From Companilactobacillus mindensis DSM 14500 (GTDB taxonomy: Bacteria > Bacillota > Bacilli > Lactobacillales > Lactobacillaceae): a DNA stretch of 63,865 nt. Numbering within the stretch: the first letter of the stretch is position 1; every line of letters starts with the position of its first letter. Shown piece after piece: positions 1-7,968 of this stretch. The stretch lies in assembly GCF_001434275.1 (NCBI RefSeq), contig NZ_AZEZ01000003.1, positions 1 to 63,865 on the forward strand, written 5' to 3'. Under the pieces are notes generated by a model that worked only from the letters and a program-made list of their open reading frames with translations, had not been told where the DNA came from and searched no databases. The translations under genes and the position numbers were made by a program.

Positions 1-90
1 ACCCGGTATGGGTTTATTTTTTTACTTTGTGTTGCATTTCAATTGTAAATTCGCCGTATTAAAAAAAGGCCACTGAACTTAATCAATAAC

Positions 91-702
91 CTATTTCAAA
101 TAATTCATATTTAATTTTCGTAAAGCTTCTTGTCGTTTAAGCTCTCTGGCTTTAATTAACGGTTCTTCTTTTAACTTGTTGACTACTTCCATTGACCGCT
201 TGCCTACAGATACGTTCGTATCCGCATAGGCTGGTGTGGTAACAATAGAAACATCATATAATTTGTCGATTGAACGAATTGTTCTTTCATACTCCACACC
301 ATCAATGTCTGACTCACGCCATTCACTTCCATTACCATCGTCTGGCAACGAGAAAGCAAAAGAACATTGAGATAGGATGCCCATTCTGACTTCTTCTAGA
401 ACATCGTTCGCAGTTGTAGTATTTGGTAAATCAATTTTAAATCTCAATCCGGTATCGTCCTTGGTCAAAGTTAAATTGACACCTGAACGACCTAATAATT
501 TGGATTGATCGTGGTTAAAAGTGGCTACCACATTACTCATATCAGTATTATCAAGACAACGTTTATCTAGTGTTTCGATAAAATAGTTATCAGCTAAAGG
601 CTGTGAGCGTGTATTAAATTTAAGCGCATAGCCTTCAACTGTTCGTGAATCCTCTTCGTCACTTCTAACTTCCACTTTAGTTTGTGTTGTTCTTAGTTCC
701 AT
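91..702 (-). CDS. HK97-type prohead protease
   Basis: Phage maturation protease that processes capsid and scaffold after prohead assembly. The 203-residue protein opens with the family pattern (RTVEGYALKFNTRS), has a His in NHD and a Ser in LSQCSFAF consistent with the S78 His/Ser active site, and keeps the YDVSIVTTPAY block near the end. The start at 702 is chosen because a strong AAAGGAGGTG site lies 7-8 nt upstream; a longer reading to 750 has no such site. Its start overlaps the end of the portal gene, the usual portal-protease-capsid order. The capsid gene must lie beyond the left edge of the window. Confidence 0.9.
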   Translation of the reverse strand: MELRTTQTKVEVRSDEEDSRTVEGYALKFNTRSQPLADNYFIETLDKRCLDNTDMSNVVATFNHDQSKLLGRSGVNLTLTKDDTGLRFKIDLPNTTTANDVLEEVRMGILSQCSFAFSLPDDGNGSEWRESDIDGVEYERTIRSIDKLYDVSIVTTPAYADTNVSVGKRSMEVVNKLKEEPLIKARELKRQEALRKLNMNYLK

Positions 703-1930
703 TAACATCACCTCCTTTCGGTTGAGCCTTATTATTCTTTTGGTATTCATCTTTCAAAGCCAAAGAAACTGTGTTCAGTGTTGATTGATATGTATTCATT
801 TCGAGAGTGTTATCATCAGCTTTCTTACCTAATTCGGCTCTAACTTCATTAGGCGTTAAGATGCTATTTTCGACCAGCGCTACTAGTTCAGTGACTGGTC
901 TTGCTGTTTGTTTACGAGTATCAAAGTCGAAATGGTACTTGTGACGCTCTTTATCAGTCAGCAATTTCATTTCAAATTCACTAACGATTGGCTTAAAGTA
1001 AAACGGCAAATCATTACTGATATATCCAGCTGCTAACTGATTCACGGATTGATTAGGAGAATTAATTGCCAATTTATAGGCTGGTATTCTCATTGCTTTA
1101 GCAATCTGTGATGTGGACCAATTGTTAGAATTAATCAAATTCAGAACATTTGTATCTACTTCTAATGGTTGATAGTCCATTGTCGAATCAGTAATAATGG
1201 GACCATTTGAATCGCCTTCTTGAGCATATTCAAAATCAGCCCTAATCTTTCTACGTGCGTCCTTGCTGAGCTTGGCTCCATTAACTTTTAAAATTGAGCC
1301 TTTAAGGCCTGACTTAAAGAATCGTCCTAACGTATCAACGCCAGACTTTTGTAAATTGATTTCGTCTCCAAGCGATAAAAGTGGCGACCTACCAACAATC
1401 CCATCGGAACTAAAGAATTTAAAGTGGATAACATCTTCTGGTTCTAAATCAAATGGACTTCTGTCATCTTCCGGATAGAAAGTATAGTAATATTCACGTT
1501 TTACACCCGGTCTATCTCGATAATTAATTGCCACTTGTGAGGGTGGGAAAAATTCCAATTCTATTGCCTTACCAGCATCCTTACCGTATGTCGTAGGGTC
1601 ACGAATAATGCGCGTGTACGAATTACCAGTCAAAATTGCATTAACCATCATGGCAAACTTCCAGGAGTATGCGGAACTATAATCATTAGATCTCTTATTT
1701 AATAGGTAGGTAACAGTATTCTCATCCACAATCGAATCATCACTATCTCTAATTTGTAGGATAGGAAATCTTGCAACATCACCAGCTACAATTGAAACGG
1801 CAGTCAATACATCTGAATTATTCAAAGCACCGATTCCCATAAAATTTCGATTACTTGGTAAAACACCGTTATTCAAATAGTCCATAGCCCAATCATCGCT
1901 AGAATCATTTAAACTTCTAAAAAAACTCAT
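677..1930 (-). CDS. phage portal protein (HK97 family)
   Basis: Forms the dodecameric DNA entry ring at one capsid vertex. The 417-residue length and motifs such as YLLNKRSNDYSSAYSWK, GNSYTRI, DVIHFKFFSSDG and the late MRIPAYKL block are typical of the HK97-type portal family. A clear AAGGGAGGTGAATAA site precedes the ATG. It lies between the DUF1056 gene and the protease, whose start it overlaps, so the packaging and head genes form one transcription unit. The Asn/Lys-rich C-terminus is probably disordered. Confidence 0.93.
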   Translation of the reverse strand: MSFFRSLNDSSDDWAMDYLNNGVLPSNRNFMGIGALNNSDVLTAVSIVAGDVARFPILQIRDSDDSIVDENTVTYLLNKRSNDYSSAYSWKFAMMVNAILTGNSYTRIIRDPTTYGKDAGKAIELEFFPPSQVAINYRDRPGVKREYYYTFYPEDDRSPFDLEPEDVIHFKFFSSDGIVGRSPLLSLGDEINLQKSGVDTLGRFFKSGLKGSILKVNGAKLSKDARRKIRADFEYAQEGDSNGPIITDSTMDYQPLEVDTNVLNLINSNNWSTSQIAKAMRIPAYKLAINSPNQSVNQLAAGYISNDLPFYFKPIVSEFEMKLLTDKERHKYHFDFDTRKQTARPVTELVALVENSILTPNEVRAELGKKADDNTLEMNTYQSTLNTVSLALKDEYQKNNKAQPKGGDVNGTKNNTN

Positions 1931-1945
1931 TTATTCACCTCCCTT

Positions 1946-2113
1946 CTAGTCAGATTTAATCATCAAGATTGCTAGGATGATCATCGAAACTCCACTTACA
2001 ATCAGTCCAACCGGTAAACTAATAAAATATGAACCAATTGAGAGTACAAAAAAGCCACAAATCAAAACGATCTGTGGAAAGTTCAAGATCATCCATTTAA
2101 ATAATTTACTCAT
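1946..2113 (-). CDS. small two-helix membrane protein, DUF1056-like
   Basis: A 55-residue protein starting MSKLFKWMILNFPQIV, with two hydrophobic segments (about 10-30 and 33-52). Phage DUF1056 proteins have this size, pattern and position between large terminase and portal. GGAGGCGAAA directly precedes the ATG. The function of the family is unknown; membrane location is inferred from hydrophobicity. Confidence 0.75.
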   Translation of the reverse strand: MSKLFKWMILNFPQIVLICGFFVLSIGSYFISLPVGLIVSGVSMIILAILMIKSD

Positions 2114-2122
2114 TTTCGCCTC

Positions 2123-3889
2123 CTAAAAACCAAATTCATCACTCATTACATAGTCATCATTTAAGTAATTATCTATGTTTTCGGTGAAACAAATTGCGTA
2201 AGCGTCAAGTAAAGCATCAACAGGATCAATTTTGTTAGAATACTTATTTTTATCGATTCGGACACCGTTGTTGTCAGTCATTAGCACAGCATTTGTAACA
2301 GCTGTCTTTAAAATAAAACTGTCAGAATGAATAATGTTTCCGTTTATTACGCCATCTCTAAATTCCTTAGTAGGAGCAGAGAGAGTCATGGTTCCTTGTC
2401 TAACCTGGACTTGATCCCATTCTGGATGTCGCTTTTCAATTAATGTTAAAAGTTGTCCATATTGATATGGATCGTACATGATTCCTTTAACGTCCAAATT
2501 GTTTTGTTCGATAAAGGATTCAAGCCAATCAAAAACACGTTCGTTATCGATAACGCCTGATTCAAGTTTGGTTATTTCACATTGTCCTTTTTCAGCTAAA
2601 TCACGATAATTCATACGGTCTTTTTTTATCTTTGCATCTAGTCCATATTTAGTTCCTACAAAAGAATAGGAATCTGCATACCATTTACCTTCAATCGGAA
2701 CTAACCAACTAATGGCAAATAAATCGGATACTTTACCAACATCCACACCTATCCAAACAGGTTTGCCATGAATGTCTGGCTTAGTTTCAACCGTTGTTTC
2801 CTCCCAGTTTTCAATATCCAAATAAGAATTTTCTTCGGCTTGACGCCACATATTAAAGTTCTTAACCAAGACTTCGTTTTTCTCACCAGTTTGTTTGGCT
2901 ACGTCCCATCGTTTCTTTAAATATGGTGCATAATCTTTCTTAACTTCAGGGATGACAAGAAGTGGATTACTCTTTGTCCAATTCTTAGGATCTTCAATCT
3001 CATCAATAGATTCTTGTTCTGCAATAAATGCAAAGTATTGATTATCAGTAATTTCTCCTGAAAGAATCTTCTTTGCTCGTGGATATTCAACCGTGTACAT
3101 CGGCGCATTCATATTAAAGTTAGCTGTGGAAATAATAACTATTAGTGGATTATGTAATTGACCTTGACCAGAAACCAATAGCTCCATCATCTCGTTTGTT
3201 TTAGAAGCTCCATACTCATCAAGTACACCTAAATATGGTTCAAATCCATCAATGGCACCAGTATCACGAGAGAGTGGACGAACATATGAATCGTCATCCA
3301 AATTAATTAGCAACTCGCGAATTTTCTTAGTGGACTTTTTAATATCTGGAAACTTTGCACGCAATTGATCCAGTTGTTTACGAGCCATCTCAAATGCAAT
3401 TTTTGCTTGCTCCTTATCGTTGGCTGTACAAAAGATTTGTCTTGAACGTGCGGGATCTTTAGCAAACAAGAATTCATACAAAATAATTCCAGATATAAGC
3501 AGTGTCTTACCTTGCTTACGTGCCATAGAAACAAACACCTTGTGGAATCTACGTCTACCATGGTCTTTCTTTTCCACCCAACCATAAATAGACTCAATGA
3601 TAAATTTCTGGAATCCTGCTAGTTTGTGAGTGCCACCTTTAGGGTCTGGCAATAATTCGATGAATTTAATGGCTCTTTCGGCGAGTTTTTGGTCAAACTC
3701 ATATGGAAATGTGGCGTCATTGACACGCTTTAAATCGTTTTCGTGGCGCTTTACAGCGTTTAAAGTGGCCTTGCAAGTGACATATTCACCACTTAAAACC
3801 TTATTAATATAGTTTTGTATGCTATCACCTCCCCTAAAATCCCAATTTATCGGCAAGTGTTTTAGCCTTGCCTTCTTGTTTTGGTACAT
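2123..3889 (-). CDS. terL: terminase large subunit
   Basis: ATP-driven DNA packaging motor and nuclease. The translated protein carries an ATPase core with a Walker-A-like VSMARKQGKT, a Walker-B-like LGVLDEYG and a C-terminal RNase H-like nuclease with GVDVGKVSDLFAISW and late acidic residues (DPVDALLDAY). The only ATG (3889) gives a 23-residue extension that overlaps terS by 56 nt and has no ribosome binding site. The strong GGGGAGGTGATAGC site just after the terS stop instead points to an ATA codon at 3820, giving a 565-residue protein of usual family length. No ATG, GTG or TTG lies near that site. The function is secure; the start is not. Confidence 0.93.
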   Translation of the reverse strand: MYQNKKARLKHLPINWDFRGGDSIQNYINKVLSGEYVTCKATLNAVKRHENDLKRVNDATFPYEFDQKLAERAIKFIELLPDPKGGTHKLAGFQKFIIESIYGWVEKKDHGRRRFHKVFVSMARKQGKTLLISGIILYEFLFAKDPARSRQIFCTANDKEQAKIAFEMARKQLDQLRAKFPDIKKSTKKIRELLINLDDDSYVRPLSRDTGAIDGFEPYLGVLDEYGASKTNEMMELLVSGQGQLHNPLIVIISTANFNMNAPMYTVEYPRAKKILSGEITDNQYFAFIAEQESIDEIEDPKNWTKSNPLLVIPEVKKDYAPYLKKRWDVAKQTGEKNEVLVKNFNMWRQAEENSYLDIENWEETTVETKPDIHGKPVWIGVDVGKVSDLFAISWLVPIEGKWYADSYSFVGTKYGLDAKIKKDRMNYRDLAEKGQCEITKLESGVIDNERVFDWLESFIEQNNLDVKGIMYDPYQYGQLLTLIEKRHPEWDQVQVRQGTMTLSAPTKEFRDGVINGNIIHSDSFILKTAVTNAVLMTDNNGVRIDKNKYSNKIDPVDALLDAYAICFTENIDNYLNDDYVMSDEFGF

Positions 3890-4289
3890 TCATACGCATA
3901 CGTGAATCAACCGTTAGTCCAATCTCACTAGCAGCTGAACGAATATTTTTCGAAACTTTATCTAAAGTTCCTAAAATCTTCATTCTGTCGTCAATATCAT
4001 CCACAGTTTCAAGACGTTCACTTAAATCTACGAATTGTGAGTACCAGAAGCAATATTGTTCAACCATTGCCCTATCGACTGCCCTTACAGGCAAGTTTTT
4101 AAGGTCTGGTATAATTCGTTTCCACTCCGCTTTAGCCACGCCAGAGAGACGATTAGGGGGTGAATTTTGCAGTAACTTGTAGCCATCACTAGCAAGTATT
4201 TCAGCATTGAATTTTGCCTCTTGTTGTTGCTTAGTTAAGTTAGCTGTTGATTGCTCTAAAACCTTATAAGGACGACCTTTTCCCGCCAT
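3834..4289 (-). CDS. terS: terminase small subunit, P27 family
   Basis: DNA-recognition subunit of the packaging terminase. The 151-residue protein begins MAGKGRPYKVLEQSTANLT and contains the helical core with PPNRLSGVAKAEWKRI, as in P27-family small terminases of cos-type siphoviruses. GGAGGTGGTGATATGG precedes the ATG. It lies directly upstream of terL, and TerL is probably translated by coupling from its stop codon. Confidence 0.88.
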   Translation of the reverse strand: MAGKGRPYKVLEQSTANLTKQQQEAKFNAEILASDGYKLLQNSPPNRLSGVAKAEWKRIIPDLKNLPVRAVDRAMVEQYCFWYSQFVDLSERLETVDDIDDRMKILGTLDKVSKNIRSAASEIGLTVDSRMRMNVPKQEGKAKTLADKLGF

Positions 4290-4586
4290 ATCACCACCTC
4301 CAATCTTTATATCGAATTACATCTTCTTTCCAATAATATTTATGGTCTAAATCGGTCGTTTCAAAAAATTAATTAATAGAATTTCGTGCGCAAAAAAGAG
4401 GACGTGCGTTCAAGAAGCAGTGGTAATGTACGCCCCCGTTGACTTTGAGGGGGTAGGTCTGGAAAATATCCTCACCCATCTGGTTAAAATCTCAAGCCTC
4501 ATAGATATTTTTTTGTGCGCAAACAATAATAAAAAGAAAAAATAAAACTAAATTCAATTCATTAAATGAAAAGAAAATAATTTTAT
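4290..4586. other. non-coding packaging-site region, candidate cos
   Basis: No gene is seen in these 297 bases between the HNH gene and terS, where cos sites of HNH-encoding siphoviruses usually lie. The region holds a C5...G5 hairpin (CCCCC and GGGGG flanking GTTGACTTTGA, near 4434-4454), two GTGCGCA copies (near 4385 and 4514) and long A/T tracts. The exact cut site cannot be read from sequence alone. Confidence 0.4.
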
Positions 4587-5429
4587 TTAATTTGTTTTTA
4601 CTTTTTTAATTTCTAAATCTAATTCATCAATCAATCTATCAACATCATTCATGATCTTATATGAATCAGTTGTATCTCTGTGTAGTCTGTGTAGTCTACT
4701 GATACACTCTTCCTTCGAAGTATCTAACATCAACCACTCTACATCATTAGATGATAGTAATGTAGTCAGCCTTTCATCAGGCTTAGTCATGATTAACCAA
4801 ACGTTATTGAAAGTCTTCTCTGCTTTAATCTTACGTAATAACATCTCATATATAATCTGAACGTAATCATTCATATCTATGTTGTGCTTATGAATGGTTA
4901 GGTCATTAGCCTTACTATCATTTGTGTTCAAGACATTAAGCATCGAACCATCTAATGATGATGTAAGTAAATCATAATCATATACAAGATCATGTGATGT
5001 CATATGTCTAGCAACGTATGTAGACTTACCACTAGCTGGATAGCCTACCACAACATGTATCTTCATAGCTCTCTCACGTCCTTTATTCTTCTTAATCCAT
5101 TCTCTACGTGTCTTTAGGTTATGACATCGTTGGCACAACGTCTCAAGATTATCTGTATTAAGTCTGTCTTCCCAATCATCTTCACTCGGAACAATATGAT
5201 CAACTATGTTTCCTTCAAGTCCACATCTAACACATGTAGAGTAGTCACGTAGCAGGACCTGTTCACGTGTATGTCTCCATGCTGTGGTCTTGTAAAAGGA
5301 TACGTACTCTTTGTTCTCACGGTTCCGCTTTTGATTGTATGCCTTATCTGTTTCAGTTCGGGTATGGTAAACAATAGGAACTAACTGCCGTCTTCCGTTG
5401 ATAACCATTAGCTTCTTTGGCTTAGACAT
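4587..5429 (-). CDS. HNH endonuclease fused to a P-loop kinase-like domain
   Basis: Two domains are visible in 280 residues. The N-terminal half has the zinc-binding HNH layout: CVRCG, then VDHIVP, LNTDNLETLCQRCHNLK. The C-terminal half starts with MKIHVVVGYPASGKSTYVAR, a canonical Walker A (GYPASGKS) of polynucleotide or nucleoside kinase type, then YDYDLL and a late KEECISRLHRL. HNH proteins beside terminase genes assist cos cleavage in several siphoviruses; the fused kinase is less usual. An internal Met at the domain junction could also give a free kinase. The start at 5429 keeps the basic N-terminus; no strong binding site was seen. Confidence 0.82.
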   Translation of the reverse strand: MSKPKKLMVINGRRQLVPIVYHTRTETDKAYNQKRNRENKEYVSFYKTTAWRHTREQVLLRDYSTCVRCGLEGNIVDHIVPSEDDWEDRLNTDNLETLCQRCHNLKTRREWIKKNKGRERAMKIHVVVGYPASGKSTYVARHMTSHDLVYDYDLLTSSLDGSMLNVLNTNDSKANDLTIHKHNIDMNDYVQIIYEMLLRKIKAEKTFNNVWLIMTKPDERLTTLLSSNDVEWLMLDTSKEECISRLHRLHRDTTDSYKIMNDVDRLIDELDLEIKKVKTN

Positions 5430-5470
5430 TTAAGAGTACCAAATTAATCTTTGACATATTGTTTCCTCCA

Positions 5471-5504
5471 AAATAAAAAGCCGATAGGAATTAACCTATC
5501 AGCT
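5471..5504 (-). terminator. Rho-independent terminator downstream of the tRNA-like cluster
   Basis: On the minus strand, AGCTGATAGG and CCTATCGGCT pair around TTAATT (10 bp, one T-G pair), followed by TTTTTATTTT. It ends the tRNA-like segment before the HNH gene. Confidence 0.8.
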
Positions 5505-5538
5505 AGTGGCGTACTAAGTACGCGTTCAGTTTTAATAT

Positions 5539-5600
5539 AGTGTGAGTGGGAATCTAACCCACAAACGCATTAACTAGTATACGTTTCACCATGTCGCACC
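5539..5600 (-). other. tRNA-like element A (reduced D arm)
   Basis: On the minus strand a 7-bp acceptor-like helix (GGTGCGA with TCACACT, one C-A mismatch) encloses a tiny D-like hairpin, an 8-bp anticodon-like stem (AAACGTAT with ATGCGTTT) and a perfect T-arm (GTGGG, loop TTAGATT, CCCAC). At 62 nt it is too short for a normal tRNA and no standard anticodon loop can be assigned, so it is called tRNA-like. Confidence 0.45.
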
Positions 5601-5603
5601 TTA

Positions 5604-5671
5604 TAGTCAGGTATGGAATCGAACCATACACCATCATCGATATTTAGCGTTACCCTTTGCGCCACTAACTA
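5604..5671 (-). other. tRNA-like element B
   Basis: The acceptor-like helix TAGTTAG/CTGACTA is fully paired (one T-G). It is followed by U8, a GCG/CGC D-stem whose loop holds GGG, and a T-arm with 6-bp stem (GTATGG/CCATAC) and the consensus loop TTCGATT. The anticodon arm does not pair well; CGA is the only triplet after a U in the right place. It lies 3 nt from element A. Confidence 0.5.
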
Positions 5672-5673
5672 CC

Positions 5674-5710
5674 AGTATATGAATTAGCATCGCTACCGTA
5701 TTCATATACT
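5674..5710. other. strong hairpin beside tRNA-like element B
   Basis: AGTATATGAAT and ATTCATATACT form a perfect 11-bp stem, with an inner TAGC/GCTA stem in the loop. There is no T run, so it is not an ordinary terminator. It may be an RNA processing signal for the tRNA-like elements. Confidence 0.5.
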
Positions 5711-5778
5711 TGTTGTTATTTTACAAAAGAAAAAATGAGGTTTTCCTTTATATTTTATGCTCGTTTTCCGCCGAGCAA

Positions 5779-5901
5779 TGTGAGACTTGGGAATCGAACC
5801 CAAAGTTAATTAAAGGTGTATGTAAAATAATATTAAGTCCTGTAGAAGGAACGTCTATCTAAAATTGGTCTTTATTAACTGGCTACCATAGCCATCTCAC
5901 A
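5779..5901 (-). other. tRNA-like element C with long inserted helix
   Basis: On the minus strand, TGTGAGA pairs perfectly with TCTCACA. U8 and a D arm (GGCT, ATGGT, AGCC) follow, and before the 3' acceptor strand comes a T-arm TTGGG-TTCGATT-CCCAA. The anticodon arm is replaced by ~75 nt closed by a long helix (AGTTAATAAAG with CTTTAATTAACT). This resembles the layout of a tmRNA tRNA-like domain, but no tag reading frame or CCA end is visible. Confidence 0.5.
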
Positions 5902-5904
5902 GAA

Positions 5905-6031
5905 GTAAGACGCTTTCCACACGTCTTACATTGTCGATTAAATAGCGATTACCACAACGCTATTCAAAAATATAGTTTGAGGGACATATTTTGCATTCTA
6001 TTTAGATGGTTAGTATCTCTGCCAATCATCT
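5905..6031. other. three consecutive hairpins downstream of the rinA-like gene
   Basis: Stems are GTAAGACG/CGTCTTAC (5905-5929), AATAGCG/CGCTATT (5941-5964) and AGATGGTT/AATCATCT (6004-6031, one G-T). The first two loops both contain CCACA. No T runs follow, so these may be processing or regulatory structures of the late transcript rather than terminators. No gene is seen from 5430 to 6088. Confidence 0.4.
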
Positions 6032-6088
6032 ATGCTACTAATTTACTACTTATATACATGTCTATAGTCTCAACTTAGTATCAATAAT

Positions 6089-6523
6089 TTAATACGGGTC
6101 AAGTAAACCTAACTCGTTTGCTAAATTGTTTAAGAACTCATGCTTCAATCTGAATGCCTGTGCTCTTGAACAATGAATCATTCCATTTAAGATGAGGCCA
6201 TCTATCCTATAATAGGGATGTTCTCTGAAATACAATTCTGAAATGATAGTCTTAGTATCATCACTAGCCACAATCAAACACTTATCAATGGCTTCCTTTT
6301 CTCGTTCAAGCATGGCCAAACGCTTATCAGCTTCAATGGTAATTATCATTTGTTCTTGAGGCTTAGAAATTTTACTAGACTTACCGCCTCCCACATTCTC
6401 ATCCGATTCTCTATAAGGATGTCTGAGTTCCTTATTACGCTCAGAAATATATTTATCGAGGTTCGGATAGTCTCTTAACGTTTCTTCAATTCTACTTCGT
6501 GTTCCTGATCTAATAGTGTTCAC
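6089..6523 (-). CDS. RinA/ArpU-type phage late transcription regulator
   Basis: The 144-residue protein has the family layout: a basic N-terminus, a central helical part, and a C-terminal sigma70-region-4-like helix-turn-helix (TKTIISELYFREHPYYRIDGL, then SRAQAFRLKHEFLNNLANELG). Such proteins sit just before the packaging genes and activate late transcription. The start codon is GTG at 6523 with AGGGAG very close upstream. Placement next to the tRNA-like cluster and the HNH and terminase genes fits a late switch. Confidence 0.75.
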   Translation of the reverse strand: MNTIRSGTRSRIEETLRDYPNLDKYISERNKELRHPYRESDENVGGGKSSKISKPQEQMIITIEADKRLAMLEREKEAIDKCLIVASDDTKTIISELYFREHPYYRIDGLILNGMIHCSRAQAFRLKHEFLNNLANELGLLDPY

Positions 6524-6528
6524 TCTCC

Positions 6529-6696
6529 CTACTTAAAATGCATTGATATTTTAATAACTCCAAGTGTTATAGCAAACAATAATAAAATAGTTGTTGTACT
6601 AAGATAGGTTATTTTTTTGGCAATTTTATCTGTGGATATAATAAAAATCATAGCAATCATTGAATAAATTGATAAAAATATTACTGTCGAAATCAT
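6529..6696 (-). CDS. small phage membrane protein, unknown
   Basis: A 55-residue protein (starts MISTVIFLSIYSM, ends SMHFK) with two hydrophobic helices (about 3-20 and 33-50). AGGTGAAGAA precedes the ATG. It lies between the rinA-like gene and another small membrane protein in the same operon. No function is recognised. Confidence 0.6.
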   Translation of the reverse strand: MISTVIFLSIYSMIAMIFIISTDKIAKKITYLSTTTILLLFAITLGVIKISMHFK

Positions 6697-6704
6697 TTCT
6701 TCAC

Positions 6705-7094
6705 CTACTTAATAAATGATTTGATTAGATAATAGTTTGGTGCTACTGCTTGTTGGATAGCTGTTCGAATATCAAGGAATGCTGAAACAAATATAATTAG
6801 TACGGCAATCCCAATTATTACTACAACTGGAACTGCTATGATTCCAAGCATACTTATATCTGGATCGTCGTAATTTTCAAAAAACATTGAATCTTTTTTA
6901 TTCTGATTTGCATTTTTTATGGTTCTAATAATGAAATAAACAACCAGTATACAAAAAGCCATTACTAGTAAATCATAGATTGCTCCTGTAATATTCTGTC
7001 TAACGTACTCTGCTGCAATTTCGTGATACCCTTTTGGAATTTGTTTCTCCAAGATTTTTGATAAATGTACAATTTCATTCGATAAATTAGTCAT
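6705..7094 (-). CDS. phage membrane protein, unknown
   Basis: The 129-residue protein has two predicted membrane segments (about 34-56 and 83-107) with a charged, Asn/Lys-rich linker. Its ATG overlaps the stop codon of the YopX-like gene by 4 nt (ATGA), indicating coupled translation. I do not recognise the family. A membrane role in late infection is possible, but it lacks clear holin features such as a short charged tail. Confidence 0.6.
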   Translation of the reverse strand: MTNLSNEIVHLSKILEKQIPKGYHEIAAEYVRQNITGAIYDLLVMAFCILVVYFIIRTIKNANQNKKDSMFFENYDDPDISMLGIIAVPVVVIIGIAVLIIFVSAFLDIRTAIQQAVAPNYYLIKSFIK

Positions 7095-7504
7095 TTAGAT
7101 TCCTCCAACAATTCCGAATTCTCGTGTACGTTGCCAATAACTTCAATTTCCTCAACGTGGTCGCTGACTAGCATTTCGTTCCCAGTAGCCAAGTCTTCTC
7201 CAGCAATATAACTATTACCGTTCTCCATAATAATTTGTGAAATTTTAGGTTGAGCATACTTATAGCTAGACTTAACAATATCGCCTCCATAAATATCCTT
7301 GCCATTAACGTCTTTCAGGCCAGTAAACTGTTCAACGTCATACCATTTATTATTTAAGAAGCCTCCAAAGCAATCCTCGTCATATTCAGCATTTTCACCA
7401 TCATCATATTTTACAAACCCACTCAACGTGTCATAGGCATCTTGTACATTGTAAAGATAGATTTCGTTTCCCTTATTCCACGCTCTAAACTTAATTCTTC
7501 TCAT
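7091..7504 (-). CDS. YopX-like phage protein
   Basis: The 137-residue protein begins MRRIKFRAWNKGNEIYLY and continues with EQFTGLKDVNGKDIYGGDIV, the hallmark blocks of the YopX family found in many Gram-positive phages. The molecular function of the family is unknown. It is translationally coupled at both ends: 4-nt overlaps with the gene before and the gene after. Confidence 0.88.
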   Translation of the reverse strand: MRRIKFRAWNKGNEIYLYNVQDAYDTLSGFVKYDDGENAEYDEDCFGGFLNNKWYDVEQFTGLKDVNGKDIYGGDIVKSSYKYAQPKISQIIMENGNSYIAGEDLATGNEMLVSDHVEEIEVIGNVHENSELLEESK

Positions 7505-7680
7505 TCCTTCACCTCATAAATAACGATATATGCAAGCATTGGCCTACCGTTCATTCCAACAAAAACTTTAGGCATAATATCAATAACCTTATTTTGCTTA
7601 CAAAAATCATTAACTTCATTCAAAGTTTTTTCTTCTCGCCAGATAGCCTCATTGGGCATGAATTCTTTAACTTGTTTCAT
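7501..7680 (-). CDS. small phage protein, possibly Cse60-like
   Basis: A 59-residue protein beginning MKQVKEFMPNEAIW and ending AYIVIYEVKE. The pattern of a short N-terminal strand, a helix, a VIDI motif and a final hydrophobic strand resembles the Cse60-like small proteins of firmicutes and their phages, but the match is by eye only. A GAGGTGGAAAA site precedes the ATG, and its stop overlaps the yopX-like start by 4 nt. Confidence 0.6.
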   Translation of the reverse strand: MKQVKEFMPNEAIWREEKTLNEVNDFCKQNKVIDIMPKVFVGMNGRPMLAYIVIYEVKE

Positions 7681-7689
7681 TTTTCCACC

Positions 7690-7752
7690 TCATAAACGTT
7701 TACTAACGCATACACACATTTCATAGACTTGTAAGTTAATATCTTGAATCAT
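7690..7752 (-). CDS. possible 20-residue peptide
   Basis: The frame encodes MIQDINLQVYEMCVCVSKRL and is preceded by an AGGGA site 6 nt before the ATG. It fills the gap between two small phage genes. It is too short to support by composition, so expression is uncertain. Confidence 0.25.
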   Translation of the reverse strand: MIQDINLQVYEMCVCVSKRL

Positions 7753-7765
7753 ATCTTATCCCTGC

Positions 7766-7966
7766 TTAGAATGGTGTAATAATTTTCCAAATGATGTCAT
7801 TTTTTTCACCAGCAGTTAGATGTCGCTTTGCTTCTTTAAATTCAGGCTTCCACTCATATATTTTGGCTTGGTTGGTATTGATATATGAAATCGTTGCTTC
7901 AATATCCTTGTTGTGTTCTTCAAAAATTGATTCAATGAAATTTGAATATATCTTTTTATAATTCAT
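7766..7966 (-). CDS. small phage protein, unknown
   Basis: A 66-residue, mostly helical, charged protein (starts MNYKKIYSNFIESIFEEHNK). It follows the next small gene by only 2 nt, with the binding site TAGGAGATTAATT inside the end of that gene. No family recognised. Confidence 0.55.
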   Translation of the reverse strand: MNYKKIYSNFIESIFEEHNKDIEATISYINTNQAKIYEWKPEFKEAKRHLTAGEKNDIIWKIITPF

Positions 7967-7968
7967 AA

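Noticed and set aside
5560-5880. suppressor tRNA with CTA anticodon in the tRNA-like cluster
   Set aside because: CTA triplets occur in loops of elements A and C, but the stems or neighbouring bases do not fit a normal anticodon arm.
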